DNA of 64,000 nt from Amorphophallus konjac (GCA_022559845.1 JAHNEJ010001737.1:1-64000), one strand, 5' to 3'. Positions 36,891 to 49,603 are shown, numbered from the stretch's first letter. Notes: a model not told the origin generated them from the sequence alone. A program made the numbers and translations.

Positions 36891-37012
36891 CTGCGGAAAA
36901 ATAGTAAAAAAAAATTAAAGGAGGGAGAGGAAAGGTTACCTTGTCCCTTGGGCTTCCACCGGAGGGGGTGCTTCCACTATAGCCTCCTAGCCTCCGGTCC
37001 ACTTCCACCTCC

Positions 37013-37020
37013 TATAAAAG
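37013..37020 (+). promoter_or_regulatory. TATA box of LTR1 (TATAAAAG)
   Basis: CCTATAAAAGGGAGCCTAG lies about 695 bp from the LTR start, just after the CTCCGG array, and is identical in LTR2. The position fits the U3/R promoter of an LTR retrotransposon. Confidence 0.7.
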
Positions 37021-37309
37021 GGAGCCTAGAGCTCCAAGGAAGAGACGAAGCAAGAGGAAAGAGAGAACTCATGAGGAAGACGTGGCGAGCTTCTAAGAGG
37101 CCCAAGTGAAGAAAAAAAAAGAAGGAGAGTTTGAGCAGCTTACGTAAAAGGAGCCCTTGGAACTTCTTAAGGCCTTGAAGGCTTGAAGGAAGAAATGCTT
37201 TGTTGTTAAAAAAACCCACAAAGGGGATATATTTCATGCACGCCCCTATCATTAGGGGTATTACCATTGTGGTGAAGGAAGGTTGTTGAAATAATAGAGA
37301 AATCGAGTG

Positions 37310-37600
37310 AATTTCAGAAATAGCATAAAGTCATGCAGAAATCTCGAAAAATTGCAGAAATATCCCCCGTGAGCAGAAAATTATAGAAATACCTCCGATG
37401 GCAGGAAAATTGTGGAAATGCCCCCCGATGGCGGGAAAATTGCGAAAATGTCCCGAGGGTAGAAAAATTGCATAAATATCCCCGATGGCGGAAAAATTAA
37501 AAAAAATACCCCAAATGGTGGGAAAATTACAAAAATACCCTCAATGGTGGAAAAATGCAAAAGACCCTGGAATATCAGAAAAATTGCGGAAATACCACAT
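37310..37600. repeat. ~33-bp tandem repeat in LTR1 (also 55075-55400 in LTR2)
   Basis: The degenerate unit runs approximately GAAATACCCCCGATGGCGGG followed by AAAATTGCA, repeated about nine times with variable spacing. Reading frames here are repeat artefacts. Confidence 0.85.
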
Positions 37601-37902
37601 TTGTGGGAAAATTACATGAAAGTCATTACTCAGTCTAGAAACTGCACAAGTTCATGGTTTGTCTCAAAATCACTAAAGAATGATCTTGTTCCGGTTGGCG
37701 CCATTTGCATGACTCGGTGGAGCGAGACCACGCCCCTTCCCTGAAGCAGTGTGCGCTCTCCTGAGTTCGACTTATGGTTAACCATCTAAGCCCATGTATC
37801 TATTTCATGGCCAAGAGCTATCATGACCGAAAACTCAGAAATTGATGAAATTGCAAATAAACTCTGAAAGGTCAAGAAAATTCATACTCGGAATGGAATG
37901 CC

Positions 37903-39896
37903 TGATGGGACATCGAAGCAAGGCCACTAACTTTTTTATTTACATTTGTATCCTTTAGTTTGCATTTATATCCTTAGGTTAATTGGGTTTGCAATTTTAT
38001 GACATTATAAGCCAAAGGGTTAGTCACTAGGAGTTAGTGGGTTTCTTTGCAAATGACCATGGAGGCCCGGCGGGACCCCCACCCTCTCTCCTATTGAGCC
38101 ACTTGGCTGCAAGGGCCCATGGGGGTTGGTCCATGGTCCACCTTAGACTTGAACCAAGGAGAGGGAGGAAGAAATTCAAATTTCTCTCCCCTTTTTTTCA
38201 AAGGGGCGCCCCCCTTTATAGGATATTATATTCATGTTGTAATTTTTTATTTATGGCCATTTGACCACATGGGAGAATAATTCTCCTATCCCTTATTTGC
38301 CCCTCCCTAACCCTAGATCTGAGGGCAATTAAGTCTTTTGGTCAGAGCTATATAACCCTCGTATTTCCATATTTTGGGAATTAATGCAAAGAAAATCAGA
38401 AAATTGTGTGTTCTTGTGCCTTGGGCGCCCCTCCCCTCTCTCCCCCTTCTTGCAGCTGTGAAAGTTGCAGCATTCTCCAAGGTGTGAAGCCTTGATTCTG
38501 GGAGTGATTCCCACCTCTATCACCTCCGTTGGATGTGATTTCCAGCCACCGCCGCCGCCGCCTCCGTTCGTGCCGCCGTCGAGCCGCCACAGCCCGTTCT
38601 TTGAAGTGATGTCCAGGATTCTAAGATCCAGGACAGAAGCTCAAATAAAAGGTTGGTCCTCCCAATCCGTGTATCTGATGATCTTGAAATTTTGAGAGAT
38701 CATTCCCCTCCTTGTTAGCCATTCCTAGTTTAAATTTCGTGTCAATCCGCCACCGTTTGCTATTTTTCCCAGTCATTTAGTTCCACCCCTGACAGTCTGC
38801 CAAACAGCAGATCTGCGGGATAGTAGTCTGTTATTATATTTTTCCCGCCCCCTTATCCATCTCCACAAATTACCAAAAAATTCATGCGTGATCCTCACTT
38901 CTGACCCTTCCACCCATAAAATTCCCAGAGTCCATATCGACCATTTTCCTTTGGGTCAAAATTCGTTTTTCAGGCAGATCCCATTCTGTCCTGCTTGATC
39001 TGGATTTCGAGCCAGAAACAACTACAACCCACAGAGTTTTTCATTTCCAATCCGTTTACTGGATGGTTGTGAAATTAATTTATGTTGTAGCACTTTGAGT
39101 CCTCTGTCCAACGGCGCTGATCTCGTCTCGATCCGCATCCGGATCTGGGCGCAACAATTGTTTTCGTGGAGGCGCGCAGATCTGTTCCGAGTCAGGCCAG
39201 CAAGAGCAGTACGCCGGATAATTCCTCGAAAAATACGTCGGCTCAGATTCAGCCGCCGCCGAGTTCAGAGATCGAAGAGAAGGATTCCACCGGCATCCCA
39301 GCCAACCGTCTCGACCAGAAGTCGACCGGAAGCCGCCGTCCCAGTAGCCGAGTTCGCTTGCTGTCCAGCGAGTCGGAACAGTACCGAGTCGGACCAGCAG
39401 CTCGCCTCCGGCCCGATAGCCCTTCCGGCTTGCTGCCCGTCAACCCGAGTTCGTTACTCCCGGGGCCCATGTGTAGCCCTTTACCTCCCTGCGTGGAGTG
39501 GGCAATAAAATCATTTCTGTAATTATTGTTAATTATTTGTACCGGGAGTATGAGTCTTGGTCGGGATCGCCTTCCTCACGCCCGGAGGGTGGAGATATCG
39601 TTTTCGCTCCCCTCTCTTGGCATTTTGCTTATTTCGTATGTGTTTTAATGTCGCTGCAAGAGGGATAGGGTAACTAGCTCGTTCATATCATTTCAAGCAC
39701 CGCTGTGCGAGAGAGCGCGAAACCCGTCCCGTGACCCGATCCGAGCACGAAAGTGAGAGTTGACCACCCTAGCTCATTGCCGGCTTCTCAACCGCGCACA
39801 TCCGCACGCTTCCCTCGCCAAGGACGAGTCGCGAGTTTGCCTAGAGTCCAAGGTTTGCATCCGAACTGGCATCGAGTCGCATCCCGTCCCGCATCA
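37903..39896 (+). repeat. 5' LTR of nested element
   Basis: Runs from TGATGGGACATCGAAG to GTCCCGCATCA. It contains conserved blocks also found at 12.0-13.7 and 15.8-17.9 kb on the other strand. Confidence 0.93.
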
Positions 39897-39899
39897 AAT

Positions 39900-39910
39900 T
39901 GGTATCAGAG
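39900..39910 (+). other. Primer-binding site (initiator tRNA-Met type)
   Basis: TGGTATCAGAG three bases after the LTR end matches the widespread plant retrotransposon primer-binding sequence complementary to the 3' end of initiator tRNA-Met. Confidence 0.85.
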
Positions 39911-40211
39911 AGGGTTAGAGTCTAGGGTAGTCGGTCCAAGGTGTCGCATTGCATTTCGATACCCGATCTATTAAAAAGTGCCTCCGGAACGATAGGTTAC
40001 GCCTATTGGGAAGGTAGCACACTTGCGTGAATGCAATCTTCGGATCAAACCTCCGCCACGTACTGGATACTGGTTGAGTCTAGGTTTGTAGTCGAGTCTG
40101 CATTCCAACTTTGCATTGTTGTTTTAGGGTCGTGTCTAGTCCATTAGGGAGTCAGTTGTCTTGTCCCGAGTGTCTGCATGTCCAACCCACCCATAAGTTC
40201 TCCAATTCCCC

Positions 40212-41215
40212 ATGGGTACCCAGTACCATCACCCTGACACTATGGGTGAACCCCGAGGTGCCACCCAGGGAGGCCGATCCTGGATGACTTGTTCGCTCTA
40301 CTCATGGAGCGCATGGATAGGTCCGACCAAACTCGTAGGGAGCATACCGACCGCTTGGTGGGCCGTTTCAAGGCCATGGAGGACCGTGCCGAGGCTTTCG
40401 ACCGATCTGTCCAAGGACTGGTTGGAAAGTTAGAGAGTGTGGGAAGAATCCCCCGCCAGGAGCTCCCCGAAGCTGTTCCGGCCCCTCAGGCGCCGGCTGT
40501 CCAGCCCGCCCCTCTGGCCACCCATAGTGAGAGTAGCCACTTCCCCGACCAGTGTCCTTCACGTTCACCTATCTTAGAGGACAGTCGGAGGATGCCCCAC
40601 CCGGGTTTACTCTTGTGAGTTATGAGGCTGATCAAGAGTTGGTCGAGGAGTACCTCGTTGAGGTTGTGGGGTTAGAGAGCGATCCTAAAGAGTGCCTAGT
40701 GGGCCAGGGTGAGGGGCCACCCAACGACTCCATCTTATTAGTCACCCCAACCCCACCGGTCGTCCCGGAGTTGTCTGTCCCACCCACTTTATCCTCGGTG
40801 GATGTGCCATCCACCGACCCTGTACTGTCAGCCATCCCACTTTTACCCGTCTCTCCTACAGTGACGCAACCACTAGTCACTATCGTACCACTGTCGACAC
40901 CCTATGTTGACACGGTATGGTCTGATTTCTTCCACGCATTCGAGAGACAACGTCTAGACTTCCTTTTCACCGTGCTTCACATCAAACGTCCGGATGACTT
41001 TCCCATCACCCACCTCCTTGTCCTCACACATTTCTGTACTCGAGGACGAGTCTTCTCCAACAGGAGACGGTTAACGAGAGTTGAAACTCGCGACCTTAAG
41101 TTGTGGGTCAATCTTTCTTTACACTTGGTATACGCAGACGGTGTCCGTCACTCTCACCGAGTCGTCCCTTGTGTTTGTATCTCTTTGTCGTCAGTCATAG
41201 TAGTACTATGAGTGT
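40212..41215 (+). pseudogene. gag-like coding remnant of nested element
   Basis: One frame (40289-40618) encodes LLMERMDRSDQTRREHTDRL and KAMEDRAEAFDRSVQGLVGK, a coiled-coil-like segment of the kind that opens Ty3/Gypsy gag. A second frame (40552-41211) encodes a proline/valine/threonine-rich stretch. The two frames overlap, so a frameshift has occurred. No zinc knuckle or protease motif is visible. The first ATG at 40212 is in yet another frame. I regard it as a decayed or atypical gag. Confidence 0.55.
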
Positions 41216-41304
41216 CTAAGTTTGCCTAGGGTCATGTATGGCTTAGGGTCATGTGTGAGTGTTTGTTTCGTACAGTCTGTGAGTATGCACACGAGTCGGT
41301 CTAA

Positions 41305-41400
41305 TGCAAGCTCGCAAGTGTCAGTCCCTTTCGAGTGTAAGGCAAGTCAGAACTATTGTGTGTGTTGTAAACTTGCCTGAGAAATATGGGACCCAGCGGT
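41305..41400 (+). pseudogene. Integrase C-terminal stub of nested element
   Basis: MQARKCQSLSSVRQV then VVNLPEKYG parallels the stub in the sister copy (14144-13935 minus: SHAYVVDLPEEYGISSIFNV then SDL), which is the usual end of Ty3/Gypsy pol. It shows that both copies descend from a full element by internal deletion. Confidence 0.6.
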
Positions 41401-41643
41401 GATTCCTAGTGAGTATTTGAGTTGTCTCCTCCCTTTGAGAGTGACCCCACCCCGGAGTGTCCACCACTAGCCTCATTCCACAACAGCGTGTGCATAAAGA
41501 ACATATACGGGATGAGCAGGTGACGATTACTAGGAGTGGAGTGTACCTCCGCGCTACCTGGGACAGTGACGGATCCGCAGGAGCCACGTGAACAGCTGCA
41601 CCCCTTACTCGACGGGGTCGAGTTTCTCCCACCCAGGGAGAAT

Positions 41644-43629
41644 TGATGGGACATCGAAGCAAGGCCACTAACTTTTTTATTTGTATTTGTATCCTTTAGT
41701 TTGCATTTATATCCTTGGGTTAATTGGGTTTGCAATTGTATGGCATTACAAGCCAAAGGGTTAGTCACTAAGAGTTAGTGGGTTTCTTTGCAAATGGCCA
41801 TGGAGGCCTGGCGGGACCCCCACCCTCTCTCCCATTGAGCCACTTGGCTGCTAGGGCCCATGGGGGTTGGTCCATGGTCCACCTTGGACTTGGACCAAGG
41901 AGAGGGAGGAAGAAATTCAAATTTCTCTCCCCCTTTTTTCAAAGGGGCGCCCCCCTTTATAGGATATTATATTCATGTTGTAATTTTTTATTTATGGCCA
42001 TTTGACCATGTGGGAGAATAATTCTCCTATCCCTTATTTGCCCCTCCCTAACCCTAGATCTGAGGGTAGCAATGGTCATTTAGTTAGGTCTATAAAACCC
42101 ATGTATTTTGTATTTTCACAAGAATTAATGCAAAGAAAATTTGGAATTTCTCCGAGAGAGCCCAAGGGCGCCCCTCTCTCCTCTCCCCTTGCAGCATTGA
42201 TTGCTGCCCCTTTCTTGGGTGTGAAGCCCTAATCTTGGTGCGACTCCAAGATCTACCACCTCTGCTGGATGTGACTTCCAGCCACCGCCGCCCCCGCCTC
42301 CGTTCGTGCCGCCGGCGAGCCGCCACAGCCCGTTCTTTGAAGTGATGTCCATGATTCTGAGATCCAGGACAGAAGCTCAAAGAAAAGACTGGTCCTCCAA
42401 ATCCGTGTATCTGATGATCTTGAAATTTTGAGAGATCATTCCCCTCCTTATTAGCCATTCCCAGTTTAAATTTCGTGTCAATCCGCCACCGTTTGCTATT
42501 TTTCCCAGTCATTTAGTTCCACCCCTGATAGTCTACTAATCAGCAGATCTGCGGGATAGTAGTCTGTTATTATATTTTTCCCGCCCCTTAGCCATCTCCA
42601 CAAATTACCAAAGAATTCATGTGTGATCCTCACTTCCCACCCTTCCACCCATAAAATTCCCAGAGTCTAGATCGACCGTTTTCCTTTGGGTCAAAATTCA
42701 TTTTTCTGGCAGATCCCATTCTGTCCTGCTTGATCTGGATTCCGAGCCAGAAACAACTACAACCCACAGAGTTTTTCATTTCCAATCCGTTAACTGGATG
42801 GTTGTGAAATTAATTTATGTTGCAGCCCTTTGAGTCCTCTGTCCAACGGCGCTGATCTCGCCTCGATCCGCCTCCGGATCTGGGCGCAACAATTATTTTC
42901 GTGGAGGCGCGCAGATCTGTTCTGAGTCAGGCCAGCAAGAGCAGTCCGCCGGATAATTCCTCGGAAAATATGCCGGCTCAGATTCAGCCGCCGCCGAGTT
43001 CAGAGATCGAAGAGAAGGATTCCACTGGCATCCCAGCCAACCGCCTCGACCAGAAGTAGACTGGAAGCCGCCGTCCCAGCAGCCGAGTTCGCTTGCTGTC
43101 CAGCGAGTCGGAACAGTACCGAGTCGGACCAGCAACCCACCTCCGGCCCGATAGCCTTTCCGGCTTACTGCCCGTCAACCCGACTTCGCTACTCCCAGGA
43201 CCCACGTGTAGCCCTTTACCTCCCTACGTGGAGTGGGCAATAAAATCATTTCTTTAATTATTGTTAATTATTTGTACCGGGAGTACGAGTCTTGGCCGAG
43301 GTCGCCTTCCCCACGCCCGGAGCGTGGAGGTATCATTTTCGCTCCCCTCTCTTGACATTTTGCTTATTTCGTATGTGTTTTTATGTCGCTGCGAGAGTGA
43401 TAGGGTAACTAGCTCGTTCATATCATTTCAATCACCGTTGTGCGAGAGAGCGCAAAACCCGTCCCGTGACCCGATCCGAGCACGAAAGTGAGTTGACCAC
43501 CCTAGCTCATTGCCGGTTTCTCAACCGCGCACATCCGCACGCTTCCCTTGCCAGGGACGAGTCGCGAGTTTCCCTAGAGTCCAAGGTTTGCATCTGAACT
43601 GGCATCGAGTCGCATCTCGTCCCGCATTA
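41644..43629 (+). repeat. 3' LTR of nested element
   Basis: Runs from TGATGGGACATCGAAG to GTCCCGCATTA; the terminal CA is mutated to TA. The block at 42065-42215 differs strongly from the equivalent 38320-38475 in the 5' LTR and instead resembles the copy at 13200-13290. Confidence 0.92.
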
Positions 43630-43634
43630 ATGCC

Positions 43635-44060
43635 CGAGAAGTCGAATGACGGGGCCATTTCTGAGAAGTCAAGAAATCAAGATGAGGAATGCCCGAGAAG
43701 TCAAATGACGGGGCCATTTTCGAGAAGTCAAGAAATCAAGACGAGGAACGCCCGAGAAGTCAAATGACGGGGCTATTTTCGAGAAGTCAAGAAATGAAGA
43801 CGAAGAAGGCCAAGAAGTCAAGAAGTGACGGGGCTATCACCGAAAAGTCAGAATGTCAGATATGTCCAGGAAGTCAAGAAGTGACAGAGCTATCGCCGAA
43901 AAGTCAGAATGACAGATATGCTCAAGAAGTCAAGACATGACGGAGCTATCTCCGAGAAATCAAGAAAGGTCAAATATATGTCGAAAAGTCAGAATGACAA
44001 GAAAGTCAGGAAATCGAGAAGCGACTGGGCTTATCTCCAAGAAAGTAAGGAATTGCAAGA
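43635..44060. repeat. AAGTCAAGAA-type tandem repeat in LTR1 (also 55733-56110 in LTR2)
   Basis: Units of about 60 bp built on GAGAAGTCAAGAAATCAAGA and AAATGACGGGGCCATTTTC are repeated five to seven times and become degenerate toward the right. The left end of this array is the integration site of the nested element. Confidence 0.85.
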
Positions 44061-44762
44061 ATATCCCAAAGTTTGGGAAAGCCGCAGAAATACTCTGATA
44101 GAGGAAAATTACAAATATATGCCGCCTCAGATGAGAATGTCCTTTATGGACACCAAGGCAACTTAAAGGTCCAATCACAATTAAAAGAGTGATTATGACT
44201 ATGAAGCAACTTCGAGGGAGCGACAATGATCACCTTGGTGATCCAACAGTCCTCGGGATGGAATTCAAGTTCAACTGTCCAATAAGGGGATAAAAGTAAA
44301 TGCAACGACCTGATCAAGGCAAAATCAAGTTCAAATATCCAAATGCAGATTGAAGCAAATTCAAAGGCTCTGGTTACAACCGGATGTTATCTCGAAAACC
44401 CGATTATACAGTCAAGAGCATATGTAAAGGTCTTGAAAGATCGATTGTAATTCAAATCACATGTGTTCAAGAAATGAAGTCTCAAAATTTCTTTGCAAGA
44501 GTATGTACCCATAAAGGGGGATCATCAAGATCATTTATGTCACAACGAATAAAGGCAAAAGGCGTTCTTCGACAGTTAATCAAAGGTGTTCGGATTTATT
44601 CCGATGTAAATTAACACCGACTCCGGTCGGTGGGGAAAAGTCCTGTACACGAACCATAAATCGTCTGATAAACCCAAAAGCGCGAAATTAACAAGTATGT
44701 CAAAATATCCACATATTCATCCAACGAAAATGGATGTTCGAAAATTCCACGTGTAAACAGAC

Positions 44763-44780
44763 TGGCACGCCCGGTGGGAC
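44763..44780 (+). other. Candidate primer-binding site of the 20.5-kb element
   Basis: TGGCACGCCCGGTGGGAC follows the LTR1 end by three bases. TGG at this position is expected for a tRNA 3' end complement; I cannot name the tRNA. Confidence 0.6.
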
Positions 44781-47700
44781 TTTTCCTGCCTTTCATTTGT
44801 CTGTCGAAGAATAGCCTTGTCTCGATAAAGGTTGTGACTCCTTCACACTCTTGCAAGAAGTTCAAAGGATTCCCACCGTTGAAACTACCGTCGAGGGGCA
44901 TCAAAGTTAAAGCTACTGGGGGCATCAAGGTTAAGGCTGCTCGGGGCGTCAAGGTTAAGCGGTCCCTTTCAAAGGCCAAATGTCAACATGTATCTAAAAG
45001 TTGCTCCTACAAGCAGGGGGGATGCCATTCCAACCGTGGATGCTGCCGTTGGAGGCATCAAGGTTAAAACTCCCTGTCAAAGGCCAGATGGCAACACAAT
45101 ACATGTCCAAGTTGCAATTACTAAGAGGGGACAACGCCACCACAGTCATGGCCGCCGCTGCCCGATACGTCCAAGTGAAGGCTTCCTGTTGAAGACTAAG
45201 TGCCAACAAAATCCATATGTTGTTTCTGCTAGCCGGGAGCAATGTCGCCACCATGGAAGAAAATCTGTTGTGGCTATATCTAAGTCTGGCAAGATTTGTC
45301 CTTGACCAAAAGCAAACCAAAGAAAAAGAAGAGGAAGAACGCAACTGGCTAGATAAAGGCGAGCCGATCTCACAACGATACTTTGCCGAATACATCAAGC
45401 TGAGGCAAAGATGAAAGAAGCCAACGCCTATGCTTAGTTCTGAAGCCAAGGCACCGGTGGAAAGTTAAAACCTCTAAGTCTGGGCAAGGGGGCAATCTTA
45501 TTGCCGTATACATCAAGTGAAAGGTGAAAATGAAAGAAGTTGACATCCAAGCCTCACGCAAAAAAGTCAAAGCCCTTAAGCCCATGCGAGGGGGCGATTC
45601 CGTGAACCAACTTCTTATCAAATAAATATGGGTCACCAAGGAGGAGGCCTCGGACAATCTAAGCCTTCTAAGGCAACAACTTGAGGCAGGAATTTCAACC
45701 TTGGGGGCATGTTCCAATCAGTCCCAAAAGAGATTCTCCCTTCCCTCAAGACATGACATGAGGCAGAAGAGGAAGAAGAATAGATAAGAATAGGGAAGAA
45801 GGAAGAGAAAATTGATGAAGTATCAGGCTACCACCTTAGAAAGTCAAGAGGGTGTATCTGGCAAAGAAAACTCCAAGAAGAGGTAGGGGCAAAGCACTAA
45901 ATAATGCTTCGAACAAAATCTCAGGTGAAACCTCAAGCAAGGTAACTCCGGCAAGCAACAGCTTGATCATAAGTCCAAAGCATGAAGCTCCAAGCCAAGT
46001 CCCAGGCAAAGCCTGAAAGGCCAGTTCGGGAAGAAGGCTCCAAGCAAAGCTCTAAGTGAAGACAAAAATACAAGCCTGGAAGAAAAAAAAAAAGACGAAG
46101 TGAAACCACTGGTGAAGCCAAGAAGGCATATTCAAGGGAGACCTATGTCTTTTCCCTTTCCAATTTCAACACTCTGTTAGTGGAGTATGTCCCAAAACCA
46201 TCAGTTTGTGAACCTCTTAAGGCTCCAAACATGTCTTCCTGACATCAAGCCATCTATGCATGGGATCCAACCCCTGCTTTAGTACCAAATCGGTGTTGAA
46301 CACCAACTCATTTCTTGATCCGCCAAGTTTGGGTATTGTTCCACTTCGGGCTCTAAGCCACCCTTGGCAATTAAGCTCATTTTCTGGTAACACAAAGCTA
46401 GCTTCAGGCCTAAACCTGTGCTTGTGGCACCAAACCAATTTCGGCTCAACTTCTCTCCCCGTTGTCCACAGGGAAGTTGTAAAATTCCCTACCAAACTTT
46501 ATCCCAAAAAAAAGAAAGAAAAAAAAAAGAAGAAAAGAGAAAGAGAGGAGCACTCCTGGCCCAGGCCCTTCAAGGCAGAAGCTCAAAGCGAGAATTTCAT
46601 CTCGGGAGGGACGATTTCCACCCAACTCGATTGTCAAACAGTCAGTCCTCTTGAAATGAAGCGCAAGTTGAGGAGGAGAAAAACAACAAAGAAGTGTTTG
46701 AAGAGAAACTTAAAGAAGCAAAGCTGAATAGGCAGTTGCCATAGAAATCCCCAGAAAAGGAAATCCCTCTGCGAAGAATTGCAAAGAGAGAGAGTAACCC
46801 TTCCTTTCACTCAATGCAAAGCATGTGAAATTGAAGCTGCATTTGTTATATGATCCACCTCACCTAGATCATCACCTTGACAGAGCTTAAATCGAGTTTA
46901 ACAAAAAAAAAGAAAGAAAAAAAGGGGCTTAAAATAGAGGTGTCCCGGCGGATTTAGCCATTCCCATCATAGGGATGGTTGAGGGTAAAAAGGCCAAAGA
47001 AACCCGGCTGAGGTGAAAACCCAAAAGGGCACCTCAGGCAAAATTGGGTAACCCCTCAGCGTGAAAACCCGAAAGGGCGCGCTGGAAAAAGCTAAAGGGG
47101 GCCAACTTCGGCGAAAACCCGAAAGGGTGCTGAGGTTGGTAAGGTGAAAAAAAATGAAAAAAAAGAAGAAAATATAAGAAAATATAATTTGAGCAATCAT
47201 CGTGAACCAACATTGTGGTTATCCTCCACTCGAAAATCCTGTTCTATCATGGTTAGAAAGGGGAACAAATGCACCAAAACCCAAACCCTTGGTTTGAAAC
47301 CCCTTTCGGGTCAATAACTATCCAATACGAAATCCCAAATCCTTGGTTCAAAACCACTTTGGGTCAGCCACCATCAAGACCAACTCTTTGATTACCCAAG
47401 CCTTCCTTAGATCACCACAAAAAAAAGAAACATAAAACCCGAATCATTAGTTCAAAACCACTTCCGGGTCAGCAACCACAAAATAAAACCAAAGTTTTGT
47501 TGCCCAAACCTTTCGAGTCAGCAAAAAAAGAGAGAAACCAAAAGTCATGGAGCCCAAAACCCCTTCTGGGTTAGTTACCATTCCAAAACCCAAAAGCTTC
47601 ATCGTCAAGCCCTTTTCAAGCTAAAAGGCCACGGGCTTACAAGACATTGGCCCCACATCTTCCTTATAATGGAGGGTCAATGGGAATCCAGATACTTTGT

Positions 47701-48740
47701 CCCAACAGCGATGAAAAGCAACAGCAACTACACCAACAACGTCAAGCAACAACAACAACAGCAATAAAAAGAAAAAGAAAAAAAATGGGGCTTAAAATTG
47801 AGGTGTCTCGACGGACTTGGGCATCCAACTTGTTGGTTGCCTAAGGGCAAAAAGGTCATAAAACCCGCCTGGAGTGAAAACCCGAAAGGGCGCTTCAGAC
47901 AAAAATGGGTAACCCCTCAGTGTGAAAATCCGAAAGGACGCACTGAAAAAAGCTAAAGGGGGTCAACTTCGGCGAAAACCCGAAAGGGCGGTGAAGTTGG
48001 TAATGTGAAAAAAAAAGAAAAAGAAAGAGGAAGAAGAAAGGAGGAATGCATTGTCATTATGGACTACCATCTCAAACATCCTCTGTCTGATGGCTTTGTC
48101 CCACTATGGCGAGCACATTATCAAAACCATCAAATCAAAAGTTTCAGAAAAACTTATCCAAATTTCAAACTTTTGGCTTCCAAATCACAAAAGTCAGCCA
48201 AACCCTCAGTGCAATCCTCAGCTCCCAAATCACAAAGGTTAGCTAACTCCAACTCCATTTCTCGGCCTTCAAACCGCACAGGTCAGCCAAGTTTCAAAAC
48301 CCAAAGATCAACCAAAATCCAAACTCAAATCCCAAATTCTGTTGGCTCTCTAACCATCAAGGTCACCCATAGTAAATTCTAAATCTCAATTCCAATCTTT
48401 GGCTTCCAAACCACAAAGGTTAGTCAACCCCAGTTCTAGTCCTTGACCCCAACTTAACTCCTAATACTTGACTTTTACGCCATAGAGGTCGGTACGAGAG
48501 AAAGAAAAATGAGAGGAAAAAAAAAAGAGATGAAAAAATGAAAAAAAAATGAAAAAAAAAGAAGAAAGAAAAAGGAAAAGAATAAAAAAGAAAAAAGAAA
48601 AAATGAGGGAAAAGAAGAAAAGAAGAAAAAATGAAGGGCAAAAAAAAAATCTATTGTTATTCATCACCCTGAGCCGTCACCATCGACGCCTCTTTTTCTT
48701 ATGATTTTGTCCCTATGTTGGGACAAGCATATCTCAATAC
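44781..48740. other. Internal region of the 20.5-kb element, 5' half: no recognisable gag or pol
   Basis: About 4 kb without a domain I can recognise. It contains repeated GGCATCAAGGTTAAG-type units (44890-45075), a duplicated ~200-bp block rich in GAAAACCCGAAAGGGCG (46945-47145 and 47790-48010), a ~75-bp degenerate tandem around AACCCTTGGTTTGAAACC (47230-47600), and A-rich stretches. Reading frames such as 44994-45449 (minus) or 46260-46727 (plus) have no family resemblance. Confidence 0.7.
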
Positions 48741-48744
48741 TAAA

Positions 48745-49370
48745 TTAAATATGTAGTGTTGACCTGATGCCATTTGAGACTGTCAACCCTACTCAAATTT
48801 TAACTTTTGGATTTGACAACTAAGTCCTTTTTGGACCGTCAATTCCACTAAATTTCTATTGTAGTGTTGGCATTCATGTCCGTTTTGGGCCATCAACCCT
48901 ACTTAAATTTCAACTTTTAGTTTTGATCTACAAATCCTTTTTGGACCGTCAATTCCACTAAATTTCCATTGTAGTGTTCGCATTCATGTCCGTTTTGGGC
49001 CGTCGACCCTACCCAAATATCAACTTTTGATTTTGACCTGTAAGTCCTTTTTGGACCGTCAATTCCACCAAATTTCAACTTCTGGTTTTGACCTACAAGT
49101 CTTTTTTTGGACCGAATTCCACCAAACTCTCAAGTTTTGGTCTTGACCTGCAAGTCTTTTTTGGACCGTCAATTCCACCAAACTCCAAACTTTTGGTCTT
49201 GACCTACAAGTCATTTTTGGACTATCAATTCCACCAAATTTCAACTTTTGGATTTGACCATTATGTCCTTTTTGGACCGTCAATTCCACCAAACTCCAAA
49301 CTTTTGGGTTTGACCTATAAGTCCCTTTTGGACCGTCAATTCCAAAAAAATCTCAAGTTTTTGGTGTTTA
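48745..49370. repeat. ~58-bp tandem repeat (GGACCGTCAATTCCACCAAA type)
   Basis: About nine degenerate copies of a unit made of TTTTTGGACCGTCAATTCCA, a variable AAATTTCAACTTTTGG part and a TTGACCTACAAGTCC part. The open frame at 49088-49507 comes from the repeat and is not a gene. Confidence 0.85.
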
Positions 49371-49603
49371 ATCACATGTCCTTTTGGGGCTATCGACGCA
49401 AAAGAGCACCCCAACTTCTCAAATTTTCAAATGATGAAGAAGCCGACCTTATCACCTCCGAGGTCAACACAATTGAAGAAGATGGTCCTACCCAGAAAGA
49501 GGAATAAGATTAGCATGAGCCGATTATTAAAATAAAGAATGGATGCCTCCCTTCAGATCGGGCTCAAAGGGTTCAGTCGCTGTGAAGGACAACATCATAT
49601 CAA

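Larger units (their letters stand above)
37903..43629 (+). mobile_element. Nested non-autonomous LTR element (5.7 kb, TR-GAG-like), target duplication ATGCC
   Basis: The LTRs begin TGATGGGACATC: 5' LTR 37903-39896 (1,994 bp) and 3' LTR 41644-43629 (1,986 bp). The target duplication ATGCC is at 37898-37902 and 43630-43634. A primer-binding site for initiator tRNA-Met (TGGTATCAGAG) follows the 5' LTR at 39900, and a polypurine-like tract (CTCCCACCCAGGGAGAAT) ends at 41643. The internal region is only 1.75 kb. It holds gag-like sequence and a stub resembling the integrase C terminus, with no reverse transcriptase or RNase H. A sister copy in the other orientation is at 11761-17925. It must have been mobilised in trans. 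Confidence 0.95.
36318..44759 (+). repeat. 5' LTR of the 20.5-kb element (split by nested element at 37903-43634)
   Basis: The LTR itself is about 2.71 kb. In order it contains an array of CTCCGG inverted repeats, a TATA box at 37013-37020, a ~33-bp tandem array (37310-37600), a short cassette ending CTCTCCTGAGTTC (37690-37765), the insertion site of the nested element, and an array of AAGTCAAGAA-type repeats (43635-44060). It then has ~700 bp of unique sequence down to GTGTAAACA. Confidence 0.92.

Noticed and set aside
43635..44060. CRISPR-like array of repeats and spacers
   Set aside because: The repeats are degenerate, of unequal spacing, present in both LTRs of a plant retrotransposon, and in a eukaryotic genome.
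46260..46727. 155-residue plus-strand frame in the 20.5-kb element
   Set aside because: No gag zinc knuckle, protease or other motif, and the C-terminal half is a translation of A/G-rich repeats.
49088..49507. 139-residue plus-strand frame upstream of integrase
   Set aside because: It comes from the ~58-bp tandem repeat and shows no gag or protease motif.
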